Positions 43,301 through 53,577 are shown, counted from the stretch's first letter. The stretch is DNA of 64,000 nucleotides from Cellulophaga baltica (GCF_018861125.1 NZ_JAHKQN010000013.1:159160-223159), one strand, 5' to 3'. Notes: generated by a model not told the origin, from the sequence alone. Translations and numbers: made by a program.

Positions 43301-44206
43301 TTATAAAATTCTATTTAATACTAAATCTATATTAATCAACAAGATACTAAAAACACCTAGTATTATTATAAACTTTAATATGTTGTGTAATAGTATATAA
43401 TGTTTTTTAGAACCTGATTTAACCAGAATAAATAAGAACGAAATGAATAGAAATACACACATTACAAAATAATAATGCATATAACCAACATCAAATTTTG
43501 CAATTAATAATAATGACGGAACTAGGGTTAGTAAAATTAAAAACCCAATTAAGAATTTTGAAGTTTTTTCACCGTATAAAACAGGAATCGTTTTATAATT
43601 CTGGGCAATATCACCAGCTATATTCTCTAAATCTTTAATCATCTCACGAGCGAGAATTAGTAAAAATAAAAAAAGCGCGTGAACGAAAATTACCCGTTCG
43701 AAGTTTTTATAATAAACGAAAACAATAAAGAAAGGTGCTATTGCTAAAGTTGCTGAAACAAAATTACCAACAAAAGGTATTTTTTTTAGTTTATGAGAAT
43801 AAATCCATATTCCGAATATATATGATGAAAAGAATAATACCGCTTTGAATGATACAGAACTCGCAACAAATACCGCTAAAAAGTTTAAAATAAAATAGGT
43901 TGTTAACTTAAATGGCTGGCTTACATACCTATCTAATTTTGTTTTATTAGGTTTATTAATTATGTCTTTCTCTGCATCATAAAAATTATTAATTATATAG
44001 CCTGCGGCAATTACCATTGCTGAAGAAAGTACTATTAAAAATAAATTAACATCAAAAACTACTTTACGCAAAGGAAGTTCTGGTGCTAATATATATATTG
44101 ATGCCAAATATTGGGCAATTATAATAATCAAAATATTATAACCTCGAACAACAGAAAAAAGACTCAATAACTTCAATAGCAAGAGCTTGTTTTTCCTATT
44201 AATCAT
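43301..44206 (-). CDS. UbiA-family prenyltransferase (geranylgeranylglycerol-phosphate type)
   Basis: 301 residues, eight to nine predicted helices. First Asp-rich motif NNFYDAEKDIINKPNK and second motif KDLENIAGDIAQNYKTIPVLYG, as in UbiA enzymes. Database relatives in Flavobacteriia are labelled geranylgeranylglycerol-phosphate geranylgeranyltransferase, an archaeal ether-lipid enzyme type. Located 13 bases after mevalonate kinase, so it is linked to isoprenoid supply. Could also prenylate another acceptor; acceptor is not determined by sequence. Confidence 0.85.
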   Translation of the reverse strand: MINRKNKLLLLKLLSLFSVVRGYNILIIIIAQYLASIYILAPELPLRKVVFDVNLFLIVLSSAMVIAAGYIINNFYDAEKDIINKPNKTKLDRYVSQPFKLTTYFILNFLAVFVASSVSFKAVLFFSSYIFGIWIYSHKLKKIPFVGNFVSATLAIAPFFIVFVYYKNFERVIFVHALFLFLLILAREMIKDLENIAGDIAQNYKTIPVLYGEKTSKFLIGFLILLTLVPSLLLIAKFDVGYMHYYFVMCVFLFISFLFILVKSGSKKHYILLHNILKFIIILGVFSILLINIDLVLNRIL

Positions 44207-44219
44207 ATGATAATGAAGT

Positions 44220-45155
44220 TTAGAAGTTATAAACCACTTCTAATTTATGACCTTTTAATGAATTTTTTGCTTTTTCAAGGTCTTCAGTAAAACCTAAAAT
44301 GTAACCACCACCACCTGAGCCACATAATTTTAAATAATAATCATTCGTATCAATCCCATGTTTCCATAATTTGTGAAATTGTGCTGGAATCATAGGTTTG
44401 AAATTATCTAAAACAACGTGTGACAATTGTTTTATATTGCTAAATAATGATTTTACATCACCACTAACAAAATCTTCAACACAGGCATCAGTATGTTTTA
44501 TAAATTGATCTTTTAACATTTTACGGAAGCCGTTGTTTTTCATTTGTTCCATAAAAATTTGAACCATCGGTGCTGTTTCGCCGATAATACCACTATCTAA
44601 TAAAAAAACAGCGCCTTTACCTGCTGGATTTTGAGAAGGTATACTAGTTGATTCTATATTATCTTTCGAATTTATAAGAATTGGCAAACTTAAATAACTA
44701 TTTAATGGATCTAAACCAGAAGATTTACCATGAAAAAAAGATTCCATAGCACCAAAAACAGATTTAAGGTTTAATAATTTCTCTCTAGTCAAATTCTCTA
44801 AAACAGTAATTTTATCAAAAGCATATTTATCATAAATAGCGGCTACTAATGCACCACTACTACCAACACCATAACCTTGTGGAATAGAACTGTCAAAATA
44901 CATCCCCGAAGCCACATCCATTTTCAATGTTTTAATATCAAAAGTAACGAGCTCAGGTTGTTCATTAGAAAGTTCTTCTAAATAAAGCGCATAGTTTTTA
45001 AGGCTCTCATTGGATTTTTTTGCTTCTAAAGAAGTTGCATTTGGTTTTAATGCTCCTTTAAAAAAATTATAAGGTATAGAAAGCCCCTTAGAATCTTTTA
45101 TAATTCCATATTCTCCGAAAAGTAGAATTTTTGAGTAAAATAATGGTCCTTTCAC
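44220..45155 (-). CDS. Mevalonate kinase (GHMP family)
   Basis: 311 residues starting at GTG (MKGPLFYSKILLFGEYGI); the KILLFGEYGIIKDSKG segment is GHMP motif 1, PQGYGVGSSGALVA is motif 2, and KLCGSGGGGYILGF is motif 3. Context (mvaD upstream, UbiA downstream) supports a role in phosphorylating mevalonate. Specific substrate is not certain because a second GHMP kinase (GYDIA type) exists at 3.0-4.0 kb, and the two could share the mevalonate and phosphomevalonate steps. Confidence 0.85.
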   Translation of the reverse strand: MKGPLFYSKILLFGEYGIIKDSKGLSIPYNFFKGALKPNATSLEAKKSNESLKNYALYLEELSNEQPELVTFDIKTLKMDVASGMYFDSSIPQGYGVGSSGALVAAIYDKYAFDKITVLENLTREKLLNLKSVFGAMESFFHGKSSGLDPLNSYLSLPILINSKDNIESTSIPSQNPAGKGAVFLLDSGIIGETAPMVQIFMEQMKNNGFRKMLKDQFIKHTDACVEDFVSGDVKSLFSNIKQLSHVVLDNFKPMIPAQFHKLWKHGIDTNDYYLKLCGSGGGGYILGFTEDLEKAKNSLKGHKLEVVYNF

Positions 45156-45239
45156 TGTTCTAAAATTGTTGGTTAATAATTTCTAAACTAGAATTTTAAT
45201 GCTAATTAAACGCAAAAAAATCAATAATATGATTGTTAT

Positions 45240-46322
45240 CTAAAGTTTTTTTGCCCCGAAACCTATTTGATCACAAATATACTGCTGGTTTTCACAAAAA
45301 ACAACTAACTCATCTTTAATAAACTGATTTACAATAGCTTTCTCATTTTCAGAATATAATACATGAACATTAGCACCTGCATCTAAAGTAAAGCATATAT
45401 GTGAGTTTGATTTTTCTCTAAATTCCCATATTTTATTAATAATTTCTAATGTATTTGGTTTCATTAAAATAAAATATGGCATACTTGTCATCATCATTGC
45501 ATGCAAGGTTAATGCCTCACTTTCTACAATTTTGATAAACTCAATTAAGTCTCCACTTTTAAATACGGATTTTAACTTGTTTAGGTTTGTATGAGCTTGA
45601 TTAAATCGTTCTGCAGCAAAAGGATGGTTATGCATTAAATTATGACCAACCGTACTACTCACCTGCTTTTGACCTTTATCAACAAGTAAAATTGTATCTT
45701 GAAAGTTCTTAAAATTCTCGTGTACTTCGTAAGGATATTTTATTCCGAATAAATCTGAACTACCTTCCGTTTGTTCGTGAGCACCCCATTGTATTAAATC
45801 ACCTTCAATACTTCTGCAAGCACTACCTGAACCTAAACGCGCTAAAAAAGATGCTTTTTTATTGAAAAAATCTGCAGTTATTTCTGGGTTTAATTGTTTC
45901 TCAATATCCATAAAACAAAGTGCTAGCGCAGACATACCACTAGCTGACGAAGCTATACCACTACTATGCGGAAAAGAGTTTGAGGTTTCAATTTTAAAAT
46001 GGTATGACTTTAAAAATGGAATATATATTTCTATTCTTGACAAAAATGTATTTATTTTAGGCTTAAAATCTTCTTTCTCTTTACCTTCAAACCATAAATC
46101 AAATGAAAAGTTTTCGTCTAATTTTTCAAGTTTATTAAAAGTAACTTTAGTAGTGGTAGCACAAGCATCAAGTGTAAAACTTATTGATGGGTTTTGCGGT
46201 AACTGATTTTCTTTTTTTCCCCAATATTTGACTAAAGCAATGTTACTAGGTGATTTGTAGCTTACAGAACCTTCTTTAACATCATTTATATAGTCAGAAG
46301 GTAAAAAGTCAGTTTCGGTCAT
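45240..46322 (-). CDS. mvaD: Diphosphomevalonate decarboxylase
   Basis: 360 residues. SNIALVKYWGKKENQLPQNP is the family N-terminal motif, SFTLDACATTTKV follows, and HSSGIASSASGMSALAL is GHMP motif 2. Converts diphosphomevalonate to isopentenyl diphosphate using ATP. First gene of this minus-strand operon with a -7 box just upstream. Confidence 0.95.
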   Translation of the reverse strand: MTETDFLPSDYINDVKEGSVSYKSPSNIALVKYWGKKENQLPQNPSISFTLDACATTTKVTFNKLEKLDENFSFDLWFEGKEKEDFKPKINTFLSRIEIYIPFLKSYHFKIETSNSFPHSSGIASSASGMSALALCFMDIEKQLNPEITADFFNKKASFLARLGSGSACRSIEGDLIQWGAHEQTEGSSDLFGIKYPYEVHENFKNFQDTILLVDKGQKQVSSTVGHNLMHNHPFAAERFNQAHTNLNKLKSVFKSGDLIEFIKIVESEALTLHAMMMTSMPYFILMKPNTLEIINKIWEFREKSNSHICFTLDAGANVHVLYSENEKAIVNQFIKDELVVFCENQQYICDQIGFGAKKL

Positions 46323-46338
46323 AAAAAAATATTTTTTA

Positions 46339-46346
46339 CAAAGATA
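46339..46346 (-). promoter_or_regulatory. -7 box (TATCTTTG, minus strand) for the mvaD operon
   Basis: Minus-strand TATCTTTG matches TAnnTTTG; TTGAC lies 16 bases farther upstream (46363-46365 for the TTG), shorter than the usual 19. Identical core to the HMG-CoA reductase box at 1711. Confidence 0.65.
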
Positions 46347-46406
46347 GTTTTTAGTGTATTGTCAATTAAATTAAATCATTAATTTAGTAGCAATACAACA
46401 ACTATT

Positions 46407-46880
46407 TTGAATAAAAAATTATATTACATCGCTATTTCTATTGCTATTTGTTTGGTTTTAGGATTTTTATCTGGTTTTGCAACAAAAGCTTCAATAATTG
46501 ATTGGTATCCTACATTAAATAAACCTTCCTTTAATCCGCCAAATGGAATTTTTGCTCCGGTATGGCTTGTTTTATATACAATGATGGGTATTTCTGCTGG
46601 AATTGTATGGGCTAAAGGGTTCCATCATGTTTGGGTAAAAACAGCATTATATCATTTTATTTTTCAGCTATTATTTAATGCTTTATGGAGTACAATTTTC
46701 TTTGGACTCAAAATGCCCTTTATGGCACTATTAGTAATTATTACTCTTCTAATTTTAATTATACTTACTATAAAATGGTTTAAAGTTGTAGATAAAACCG
46801 CTGCATATTTACTGATCCCTTATTTACTCTGGGTTTGTTTTGCAACTGTATTAAACTTCAGCATTTGGCAATTAAATTAA
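46407..46880 (+). CDS. TspO/MBR family membrane protein
   Basis: 157 residues, five transmembrane helices. WYPTLNKPSFNPPNGIFAPVW is the hallmark (split: ends at FAPVW), with ALWSTIFFGLKMP in helix 3-4 and a C-terminal YLLWVCFATVLNFSIW. Binds porphyrins and cholesterol-like ligands in other species. Start is TTG at 46407; no ATG fits. Divergent from mvaD, and its last four bases overlap the convergent DUF1697 gene. Confidence 0.9.
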   Translation: MNKKLYYIAISIAICLVLGFLSGFATKASIIDWYPTLNKPSFNPPNGIFAPVWLVLYTMMGISAGIVWAKGFHHVWVKTALYHFIFQLLFNALWSTIFFGLKMPFMALLVIITLLILIILTIKWFKVVDKTAAYLLIPYLLWVCFATVLNFSIWQLN

Positions 46881-47404
46881 TTAGACATTTCTAATAATTT
46901 GTACATAGTCTTAAAATTACGAGTAGTTGCTTGAACTTTTAATTTTTTCTCGAAAAAATTATTATTGCACTTTGCTCTCCCATAACCTTTTTTGCAAGAC
47001 AAGTAAACACAATTATCAGTTATTATAAAACTTTCGTTTTCATAGTTTTCTGAATTTAAAACACTTACATGTTTTTTAGCTGCTTTATTTTTTAATAACA
47101 CAAAATATGAATTTGTATTTTCAACCTCAGAAAAAATGGCCTTTTCAATAATACTTTTAAATTTTGAAGCTTCAATAAGTAGTATTGGCACTTTAAAATT
47201 AAATATATCGCCTATAGCTTTACTAATTTTAACTTCCAACGTGTTTAATGATTCTGTTGATTTGAAAACTACGTTTCCACTCTGTATATACGTTTGAATT
47301 TCAGATATATTTAAGCCTTCCAATAGCAGTTTTAAACTTGCCATTGGCATTTTGTTTTTACCCGCAACATTAACACCTCTTAAAAGTAAGATATATGTTT
47401 TCAT
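46877..47404 (-). CDS. DUF1697 protein
   Basis: 175 residues. The DUF1697 N-terminus is clear: YILLLRGVNVAGKNKMPMA, then YIQSGNVVFKS, and a C-terminal ATTRNFKTMYKLLEM. Function unknown; cytosolic. Its start abuts the BaiN-type gene stop, placing it last in the operon. Confidence 0.9.
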   Translation of the reverse strand: MKTYILLLRGVNVAGKNKMPMASLKLLLEGLNISEIQTYIQSGNVVFKSTESLNTLEVKISKAIGDIFNFKVPILLIEASKFKSIIEKAIFSEVENTNSYFVLLKNKAAKKHVSVLNSENYENESFIITDNCVYLSCKKGYGRAKCNNNFFEKKLKVQATTRNFKTMYKLLEMSN

Positions 47405-48694
47405 CTATTCTGATTTATTTGCAATTGCTGTGCCTGCAATAAAAGCACCTGTCCATGCATTTTGAAAGTTAAATCCGCCAGTTATAGCATCAACATTAAT
47501 AACCTCACCTGCAAAATATAAGTTTGGTATTAATTTACTTTCATAAGTTTTAAAATTTACTTCTTTTAAAGCTACACCACCAGCAGTGACAAATTCTTCT
47601 TTAAATGTACTTTTACCATCAACCGCATATTCGCCTGCTGTAAGTTCTCTAGCTAAATTTTGAAGTTGTATTTTGGTACAATCAGCCCATTTTGTATCAC
47701 TAGCAATACCGGAAGCTTTTACCAATTTAACCCATAATCGTTTGGGTAAATCTACGGCGTGTGTACGTAGAACCGTTTTTTTAGCTTCTACATCTTTCAC
47801 TTGTATTAACAACTTCAATACTGCTTCTTGATGATATTCTGGCAACCAATTTACACGAATTGTAAATTTATAATTTGCTTCATTTAAAACTCGAGCACCC
47901 CAAGCTGATAGCTTTAAAATTGCAGGCCCACTCATGCCCCAATGCGTTATTAATAATGGTCCTTCAGATTCTAAAATTGTTTTTGAAGCTACTTTGCTTT
48001 TTAAATCAATAGTTACTTTTTGACCTGTTTTTTTAGCAAGAACATCCACAGTTACATTGGCACTCACACCAGGAATACCTTCTATTCTTTCATCTTTAAT
48101 ATTGAATGTAAATAATGACGGAACTGGTGGTACAATCTTGTGTCCTAGTTTTTCAAGTAGTTTCCATATTTTAGGATTACTACCTGTAGCCACTACTATT
48201 TTTTTAGCATGATATTTTTTCTGAATAGATTCCACCGAATAACCACCAAGCGGATTTTTATCAGATTTTTCAATAGGTTCTATTCCAACAACAGAACTAT
48301 TTTTTAAGACTTTTACCCCTAAACGTTCTCCTTCGTTAACAAAACAATCTATAATAGTTTGTGATGTGTTGCTTTCCGGGAACATTCTGCCATCTTCTTC
48401 AATTTTTAAAGCAATACCTCTCTCTTCAAAAAAAGCAATGGTGTCACCACTACAAAATGTATGAAATGGCCCTTTAAGTTCTTTTTCTCCTCTTGGATAG
48501 TATTTTACTAACTCATTAGGGTCAAACTCTGCATGAGTCACATTACACCGACCACCACCAGAAACTTTTACTTTAGTTAAAACTTCTTTTCCTCGCTCGA
48601 GAATAGCCACTTTTAATTCAGGATTTTTTTCTGCAATCGTAATTGCTGTAAAATAACCAGCCGCACCACCACCAACAATTAATACATCAAACAT
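47405..48694 (-). CDS. BaiN/HI0933-type FAD-dependent flavoprotein
   Basis: 429 residues. FAD motif VLIVGGGAAGYFTAITIAEK at the N-terminus, VSGGGRCNVTHAEF, IVVATGSNPKIWKLLEKLGH, and C-terminal NLYFAGEVINVDAITGGFNF (split as motif names). The family is common and poorly characterised; some are tied to bile-acid or tRNA modification. Overlaps GDPD by one base. Confidence 0.9.
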   Translation of the reverse strand: MFDVLIVGGGAAGYFTAITIAEKNPELKVAILERGKEVLTKVKVSGGGRCNVTHAEFDPNELVKYYPRGEKELKGPFHTFCSGDTIAFFEERGIALKIEEDGRMFPESNTSQTIIDCFVNEGERLGVKVLKNSSVVGIEPIEKSDKNPLGGYSVESIQKKYHAKKIVVATGSNPKIWKLLEKLGHKIVPPVPSLFTFNIKDERIEGIPGVSANVTVDVLAKKTGQKVTIDLKSKVASKTILESEGPLLITHWGMSGPAILKLSAWGARVLNEANYKFTIRVNWLPEYHQEAVLKLLIQVKDVEAKKTVLRTHAVDLPKRLWVKLVKASGIASDTKWADCTKIQLQNLARELTAGEYAVDGKSTFKEEFVTAGGVALKEVNFKTYESKLIPNLYFAGEVINVDAITGGFNFQNAWTGAFIAGTAIANKSE

Positions 48695-49440
48695 TATTTT
48701 ACTCTTTCAGGGTAATTGGTAAACATTCCATCTACACCAATTCTTTTCATTTCTATTATTTTTTGCGGATCATTTACTGTCCAAGGATAGATTTTAAATC
48801 CTGCTTCTCTAATTTTGTTTGCAATTTCTAAAGTCAATTTATCGGCATCAGGGTTAATTGCAACCGCATGTAATTTTTTGGCCAATGGAATAGCTTCTAA
48901 CGGGTTCTCATCTTCAATTAAAACTGCAACAGCAATATCATTATTTACTTCTCGCATTAGGATTAATTCATCCCAATTAAAACTAGAAATAATAAAATCA
49001 TTTAACTCCCAGCCCTTCTCCGATATATAAGTTTTAATAATTTCATCAACATCCTTTGCTGTGTTTGCTCCTTTTAATTCAATATTTAATGGGACCTTTT
49101 TATTTATTATATTTAAAACCTCGGTAAATAATGGAATTTGATGACCCCCCACAACTTCTAATTTTCTTAATTCTGAAAGTGTAAACGCTTCAATATTACC
49201 TTTCCCGTTTGTTAAACGCTCAACACTATCATCATGAAAAACTACTATTTCACCACTAGCAATTTTAAAAACATCAATCTCAATCATATTAACCTCTAAT
49301 GCTAAGGCTTTTTCAATTGATGCAATTGTATTTTCTGTTTCGTGCCCCATTGCACCTCTGTGCCCTATAACTAATAGTTTTTTATTTTCCATACATGATA
49401 AGCTTAAAACAAGAAAAAGAGCTATAAAAATATTTTTCAT
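48694..49440 (-). CDS. Glycerophosphodiester phosphodiesterase, lipoprotein
   Basis: 248 residues. Lipobox LSLSC at Cys16. GDPD motifs: VIGHRGAMGHETENTIAS (His), MIEIDVFKIASGEIVVFHDD (metal Glu/Asp and His), and PLNIELKG; C-terminal GFKIYPWTVNDP. Hydrolyses glycerophosphodiesters to glycerol-3-phosphate and alcohol, here outside the inner membrane. One base after the GH13 gene. Confidence 0.93.
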   Translation of the reverse strand: MKNIFIALFLVLSLSCMENKKLLVIGHRGAMGHETENTIASIEKALALEVNMIEIDVFKIASGEIVVFHDDSVERLTNGKGNIEAFTLSELRKLEVVGGHQIPLFTEVLNIINKKVPLNIELKGANTAKDVDEIIKTYISEKGWELNDFIISSFNWDELILMREVNNDIAVAVLIEDENPLEAIPLAKKLHAVAINPDADKLTLEIANKIREAGFKIYPWTVNDPQKIIEMKRIGVDGMFTNYPERVK

Positions 49441-49441
49441 C

Positions 49442-51235
49442 TTATTTCAGTTTGAAAATAAATGATTGTAACGGGTAAACAATAATATCAAAACGACCAA
49501 TACCATCGTCACCAACTCTTAGGTCTAATTTTGCTTGATTATATAATTCATCTTCTAAGGGATAAGCAGTATTCTTACTAAGTCCCCATTTTTGTATAAT
49601 ATCTTGAGGAACTTTAAACTCGTACTCATAGGTTTTGTCAACATCAAAATTACTAATCACCAACAATTTTTCATTCGCTGACCATCTACAGAACGAAAAA
49701 GATCTATGATTATAATTAGCGGTATATTCTTTATTAAAAAAATGCGTTTCTTGGTATTCACCTATTAAAGCATCACTAGTAATGGTGAAGTTTAATAAAC
49801 GCTTATAAAAATCTCGTAAATCCTTTTCTTCATCTGTTGACTGACCGCCATCAAATTTTTTATTATTTACCCAACGTTGTAAGGTAGGCACTCCAATATA
49901 ATCGAAAATTGAAGTACGGCTAGGACTACCAAAACCAGCATGCTCTGCAGCAGGTTCTCCAACTTCTTGACCAAAATAAATCATAGTTGGTGATGTGCTT
50001 ATTGTTGCAGAAACCACCATTGCAGGTTTCGCAGTTTTAGCATCACCAGCAAACTCAGGACTAGCAATTCGTTGTTCGTCATGATTTTCTAAAAAATGAA
50101 GCATATTATGTTCAATATCTTGAATACCATTTTGTACTGTATGAATATGATCAGACCAACCATGGCCTGCCATTATATGCTTTAAACCATCGTACAAATC
50201 TACCTTATCATACAAATAATCCATTTTACCCTTATTAATATATTCACGGTATAAACCCGGATTATATACCTCTGCCATTATGAAAGTATCATTATTTTTC
50301 ATTTTGATATGTGAATTCAAATAGCTCCAGAATTCCACCGGAACCATTTCTGCCATATCATACCTAAAACCATCAACACCCATTGCAAGCCAATACAGCG
50401 CAATATCTTTAAATTTCACCCATGAACTAGGTACATCTTTCGTTACCCAAAACTCGTAATGCTCTTTGTAGTCTTTTGTATCAAAATCATCAGGTAGCAT
50501 ATCAAAATCATAGTGACCATCTGGTCTAACGCCATAATTAATTTTTACAGTTTCATACCAATCATTAAAGTCTGGCTGTGCTGACCTTGAGCCATTACCT
50601 GTCCACTTAGCAGGTATTTCGGTAAACTTATTATCTTCTAAAGGATTTTTTTCTCCACCTAAAGGCGTGTAACCATCACGCCAATCTGGAACTTTAAACT
50701 CGGTTCCCGGAATGTAATAAAAGTTGTTATCTCTCTTATATTCCACAGTTGTATCATCAGAAGCTCCAAAAGGTTCAAAACCTTCAGGGGTAGATTTGCC
50801 TTCATAATTTCGAGCAACATGATTCGGAACAATATCTATAATTACTTTTAAACCTGCCTTATGACTCCTTTTAATTAAATTTTGAAATTCTTCTAATCGC
50901 TTTTCAGGATTTTTAGCTAAATCAGGATTCACATTATAATAATCTTTTACTGCATATGGCGAACCTGCACGGCCTTTTACTATATCAGGATCATCGTTTG
51001 ATATTCCATAAGCTGTATAATCTCGAATTACATCGTGATGCGGTACACCCGTATACCAAATATGTGTAACCCCTAAATCTTTAATAGCTTTTAAGGCCTT
51101 AGCTGAAAAATCTGTAAATTTACCTACTCCATTTTCTTCAATAGTTCCCCACGGTTTATTGGTCATATTTGTATTTCCAAAAAGCCTGGTGAACACTTGA
51201 TAAACAACAGCTTTTTTGTGTTTTTTAGTAGCCAT
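49442..51235 (-). CDS. GH13 alpha-amylase family enzyme, cytosolic
   Basis: 597 residues, no signal peptide. (beta/alpha)8 motifs: DIVPNHVARN, nucleophile Asp in MGVDGFRYDMAEMVP, Glu in FIMAEVYNPGLY, and NHDEQRIAS. Acts on alpha-1,4-glucan or maltodextrin; substrate class not resolved. Eleven bases after the GH65 gene, so it belongs to maltose/alpha-glucan use: GH13 may trim or transfer glucosyl units to feed maltose to GH65. Confidence 0.9.
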   Translation of the reverse strand: MATKKHKKAVVYQVFTRLFGNTNMTNKPWGTIEENGVGKFTDFSAKALKAIKDLGVTHIWYTGVPHHDVIRDYTAYGISNDDPDIVKGRAGSPYAVKDYYNVNPDLAKNPEKRLEEFQNLIKRSHKAGLKVIIDIVPNHVARNYEGKSTPEGFEPFGASDDTTVEYKRDNNFYYIPGTEFKVPDWRDGYTPLGGEKNPLEDNKFTEIPAKWTGNGSRSAQPDFNDWYETVKINYGVRPDGHYDFDMLPDDFDTKDYKEHYEFWVTKDVPSSWVKFKDIALYWLAMGVDGFRYDMAEMVPVEFWSYLNSHIKMKNNDTFIMAEVYNPGLYREYINKGKMDYLYDKVDLYDGLKHIMAGHGWSDHIHTVQNGIQDIEHNMLHFLENHDEQRIASPEFAGDAKTAKPAMVVSATISTSPTMIYFGQEVGEPAAEHAGFGSPSRTSIFDYIGVPTLQRWVNNKKFDGGQSTDEEKDLRDFYKRLLNFTITSDALIGEYQETHFFNKEYTANYNHRSFSFCRWSANEKLLVISNFDVDKTYEYEFKVPQDIIQKWGLSKNTAYPLEDELYNQAKLDLRVGDDGIGRFDIIVYPLQSFIFKLK

Positions 51236-51246
51236 AGCAATGTATT

Positions 51247-53559
51247 TTAATTAAAAACTTCAATTAATTTATTAGGCGTAACAAACACACGTTTGCCATT
51301 CACACGTATAGAGGTTTCCATATCCCCTTCTAATTCAAAAGTGGTTTTAGCTAGTGAAACGGTTACTTTAAATATTCTGTTTCTAAAATTTATTTTGAAA
51401 GAATAAGCTTCCCATTGCTCCGGTATTCTTGGTGTGAAGGATAATTTATTTTCAACCACACGCATACCACCAAAACCTTCAACGATACTCATCCAAGTTC
51501 CTGCCATTGACGTAATATGCAGGCCTTCTTCCACTTCTTTATTATAATCGTCTAAATCTAACCTTGATGTTCTTAAATAGAATGTATACGCTTGTTCCAT
51601 TCTATTTAATTTAGATGCTTGAATACTATGCACGCAAGGTGATAAAGAGGATTCATGTACCGTAAAAGGCTCATAAAAATCAAAATGCTTTTCTAGTTCT
51701 TCAGTTGTAAATTGATCTTCAAAAAGATAAAAACCTTGTAGCGTATCTGCTTGTTTAATATATGGTGAGCGTAAAATACGATCCCAACTCCACTTTTGAT
51801 TTATTGGGCGTTGCGATTTATCTAAATCTGCAACCGTAATTAATTCTTTATCTAAAAAACCATCTTGCTGCAAATAAACACCTAATTCATCGGAATATGG
51901 AAAATACATGTTCTCGGCAACTTTTTTCCAAGCGTCAATTTCATTTTCAGAAAGCTTTGTTACACCAATAATTCTATCATAATCTTGATCATAACCATCA
52001 GCAACTTTTTTCAATTGTTCTATTGTAAAATTAATACACCATTTTGCTAAATAGTTTGTGTACCAATTGTTATTGATATTATTTTCATATTCATTTGGAC
52101 CAGTAACTCCTAAAATTACATACTTATCTTTTTGAGTAGAAAAAGTTGCTCTTTGATGCCAAAAACGAGCAATTCCGATTAAAACTTCCAAACCCATTTC
52201 TGGAATATAAGTGTAATCGCCCGTAAAACGGAAGTAGTTATAAATTGCAAAAGCTATGGCTCCATTACGATGAATTTCTTCAAAAGTTATTTCCCACTCA
52301 TTATGACATTCTTCACCATTCATTGTTACCATTGGGTACAATGCTGCTCCATTTGAAAAGCCTAATTTTTCAGCATTTTCAATTGCTTTTTTTAAGTGAT
52401 TGTATCGGTATTCTAAAAGGTTACGCGCAACATTCTGCTCTTTTGTTGCCATATAGAACGGAATACAATATGCTTCGGTATCCCAATAAGTACTACCTCC
52501 ATATTTTTCACCTGTAAAACCTTTTGGCCCAATATTTAGAGTAGAATCAGTGCCTAAATAAGTTTGATTCAACTGAAAAATATTAAAACGAATACCTTGT
52601 TGTGCTTTTACATCACCTTCAATAGTGATATCGCTCATTTCCCAAATTTTAGCCCAAGCTAATTTCTGTTGTTCTAAAAGAGCATCAAAACCTAAATCGG
52701 TCGCCTTTTTTAATGCCTTCTTTGAAGCATCAACTAATTTATATTTGTCATGATTTCTATCTACTGTATAACCACCAAATTTTTGAAGCACAACAGTCTC
52801 TCCTGCTTTTACTTTTTGAGTAAATTGATGTGTTATTTTAAGTTCTTCTTTTTTCTCAGTCGGATTTTGTTCAACAACTGCACCATTGTATACTAATTGA
52901 GATTGCATGAAAGTACAGGTAGCAAACTCAGTTTTCATAGTATGCGCTTCAATAAAAGCCCTATTATTTTCTGAAGATATTTTTGTTGTATTCCAGAATT
53001 TATCATCCCAATTACTATCTTCATTAGTAATGCCGCTATCTAAATATGGTTCCAAAATTACTGTAGCATCATCATTTACTACTGTTATCTCATAATTTAC
53101 AGCTCCAATTTCATTAATATCTAAACTTAAAAAACGGGTGGTTTTTACTTCTATCGTTATTGAATTAGACAATTCTGCTATAAAAGAACGTTGGTACCAA
53201 CCTTCTTTCATATTTAGCTCTCTTTTATAGTTTGAAACCGATTTGCAAGTGTTTAAATCAAGAATTTCTCCTTCTACAAATACATTTATTCCAATCCAAT
53301 TTGGCGCATTTAATACCTTAGCAAAATATTCAGGATAACCATTTTTCCACCAACCAACTCGGGTTTTATCAGGGTAATAAACACCCGCAATATAACTCCC
53401 TTGAAAAGTATCACCAGAATAATGTTCTTCAAAATTTGCACGTTGCCCCATGGCTCCGTTACCAATACTAAATAAACTTTCTGAAGATTTTATGCGCTCT
53501 TTATCAAAACCTTCTTCAATAATCGACCAAACATCGGGTTGTATATAATCTTGATTCAT
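51247..53559 (-). CDS. GH65 glycoside phosphorylase, probable maltose phosphorylase
   Basis: 770 residues, cytosolic. N-terminal domain (SLFSIGNGAMGQRANFEE), then the catalytic (alpha/alpha)6 barrel with YWDTEAYCIPFYM, GEECHNEWEITFEEIHRNG, the general-acid Glu in VTGPNEYENNINNNWYTNY, and SLSPCVHSIQASKLNR. Converts maltose and phosphate to glucose and beta-glucose-1-phosphate. Trehalose or kojibiose phosphorylase are alternatives; adjacent pgmB and GH13 favour maltose. Confidence 0.88.
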   Translation of the reverse strand: MNQDYIQPDVWSIIEEGFDKERIKSSESLFSIGNGAMGQRANFEEHYSGDTFQGSYIAGVYYPDKTRVGWWKNGYPEYFAKVLNAPNWIGINVFVEGEILDLNTCKSVSNYKRELNMKEGWYQRSFIAELSNSITIEVKTTRFLSLDINEIGAVNYEITVVNDDATVILEPYLDSGITNEDSNWDDKFWNTTKISSENNRAFIEAHTMKTEFATCTFMQSQLVYNGAVVEQNPTEKKEELKITHQFTQKVKAGETVVLQKFGGYTVDRNHDKYKLVDASKKALKKATDLGFDALLEQQKLAWAKIWEMSDITIEGDVKAQQGIRFNIFQLNQTYLGTDSTLNIGPKGFTGEKYGGSTYWDTEAYCIPFYMATKEQNVARNLLEYRYNHLKKAIENAEKLGFSNGAALYPMVTMNGEECHNEWEITFEEIHRNGAIAFAIYNYFRFTGDYTYIPEMGLEVLIGIARFWHQRATFSTQKDKYVILGVTGPNEYENNINNNWYTNYLAKWCINFTIEQLKKVADGYDQDYDRIIGVTKLSENEIDAWKKVAENMYFPYSDELGVYLQQDGFLDKELITVADLDKSQRPINQKWSWDRILRSPYIKQADTLQGFYLFEDQFTTEELEKHFDFYEPFTVHESSLSPCVHSIQASKLNRMEQAYTFYLRTSRLDLDDYNKEVEEGLHITSMAGTWMSIVEGFGGMRVVENKLSFTPRIPEQWEAYSFKINFRNRIFKVTVSLAKTTFELEGDMETSIRVNGKRVFVTPNKLIEVFN

Positions 53560-53577
53560 GCTTACGAGTTAAATAGG

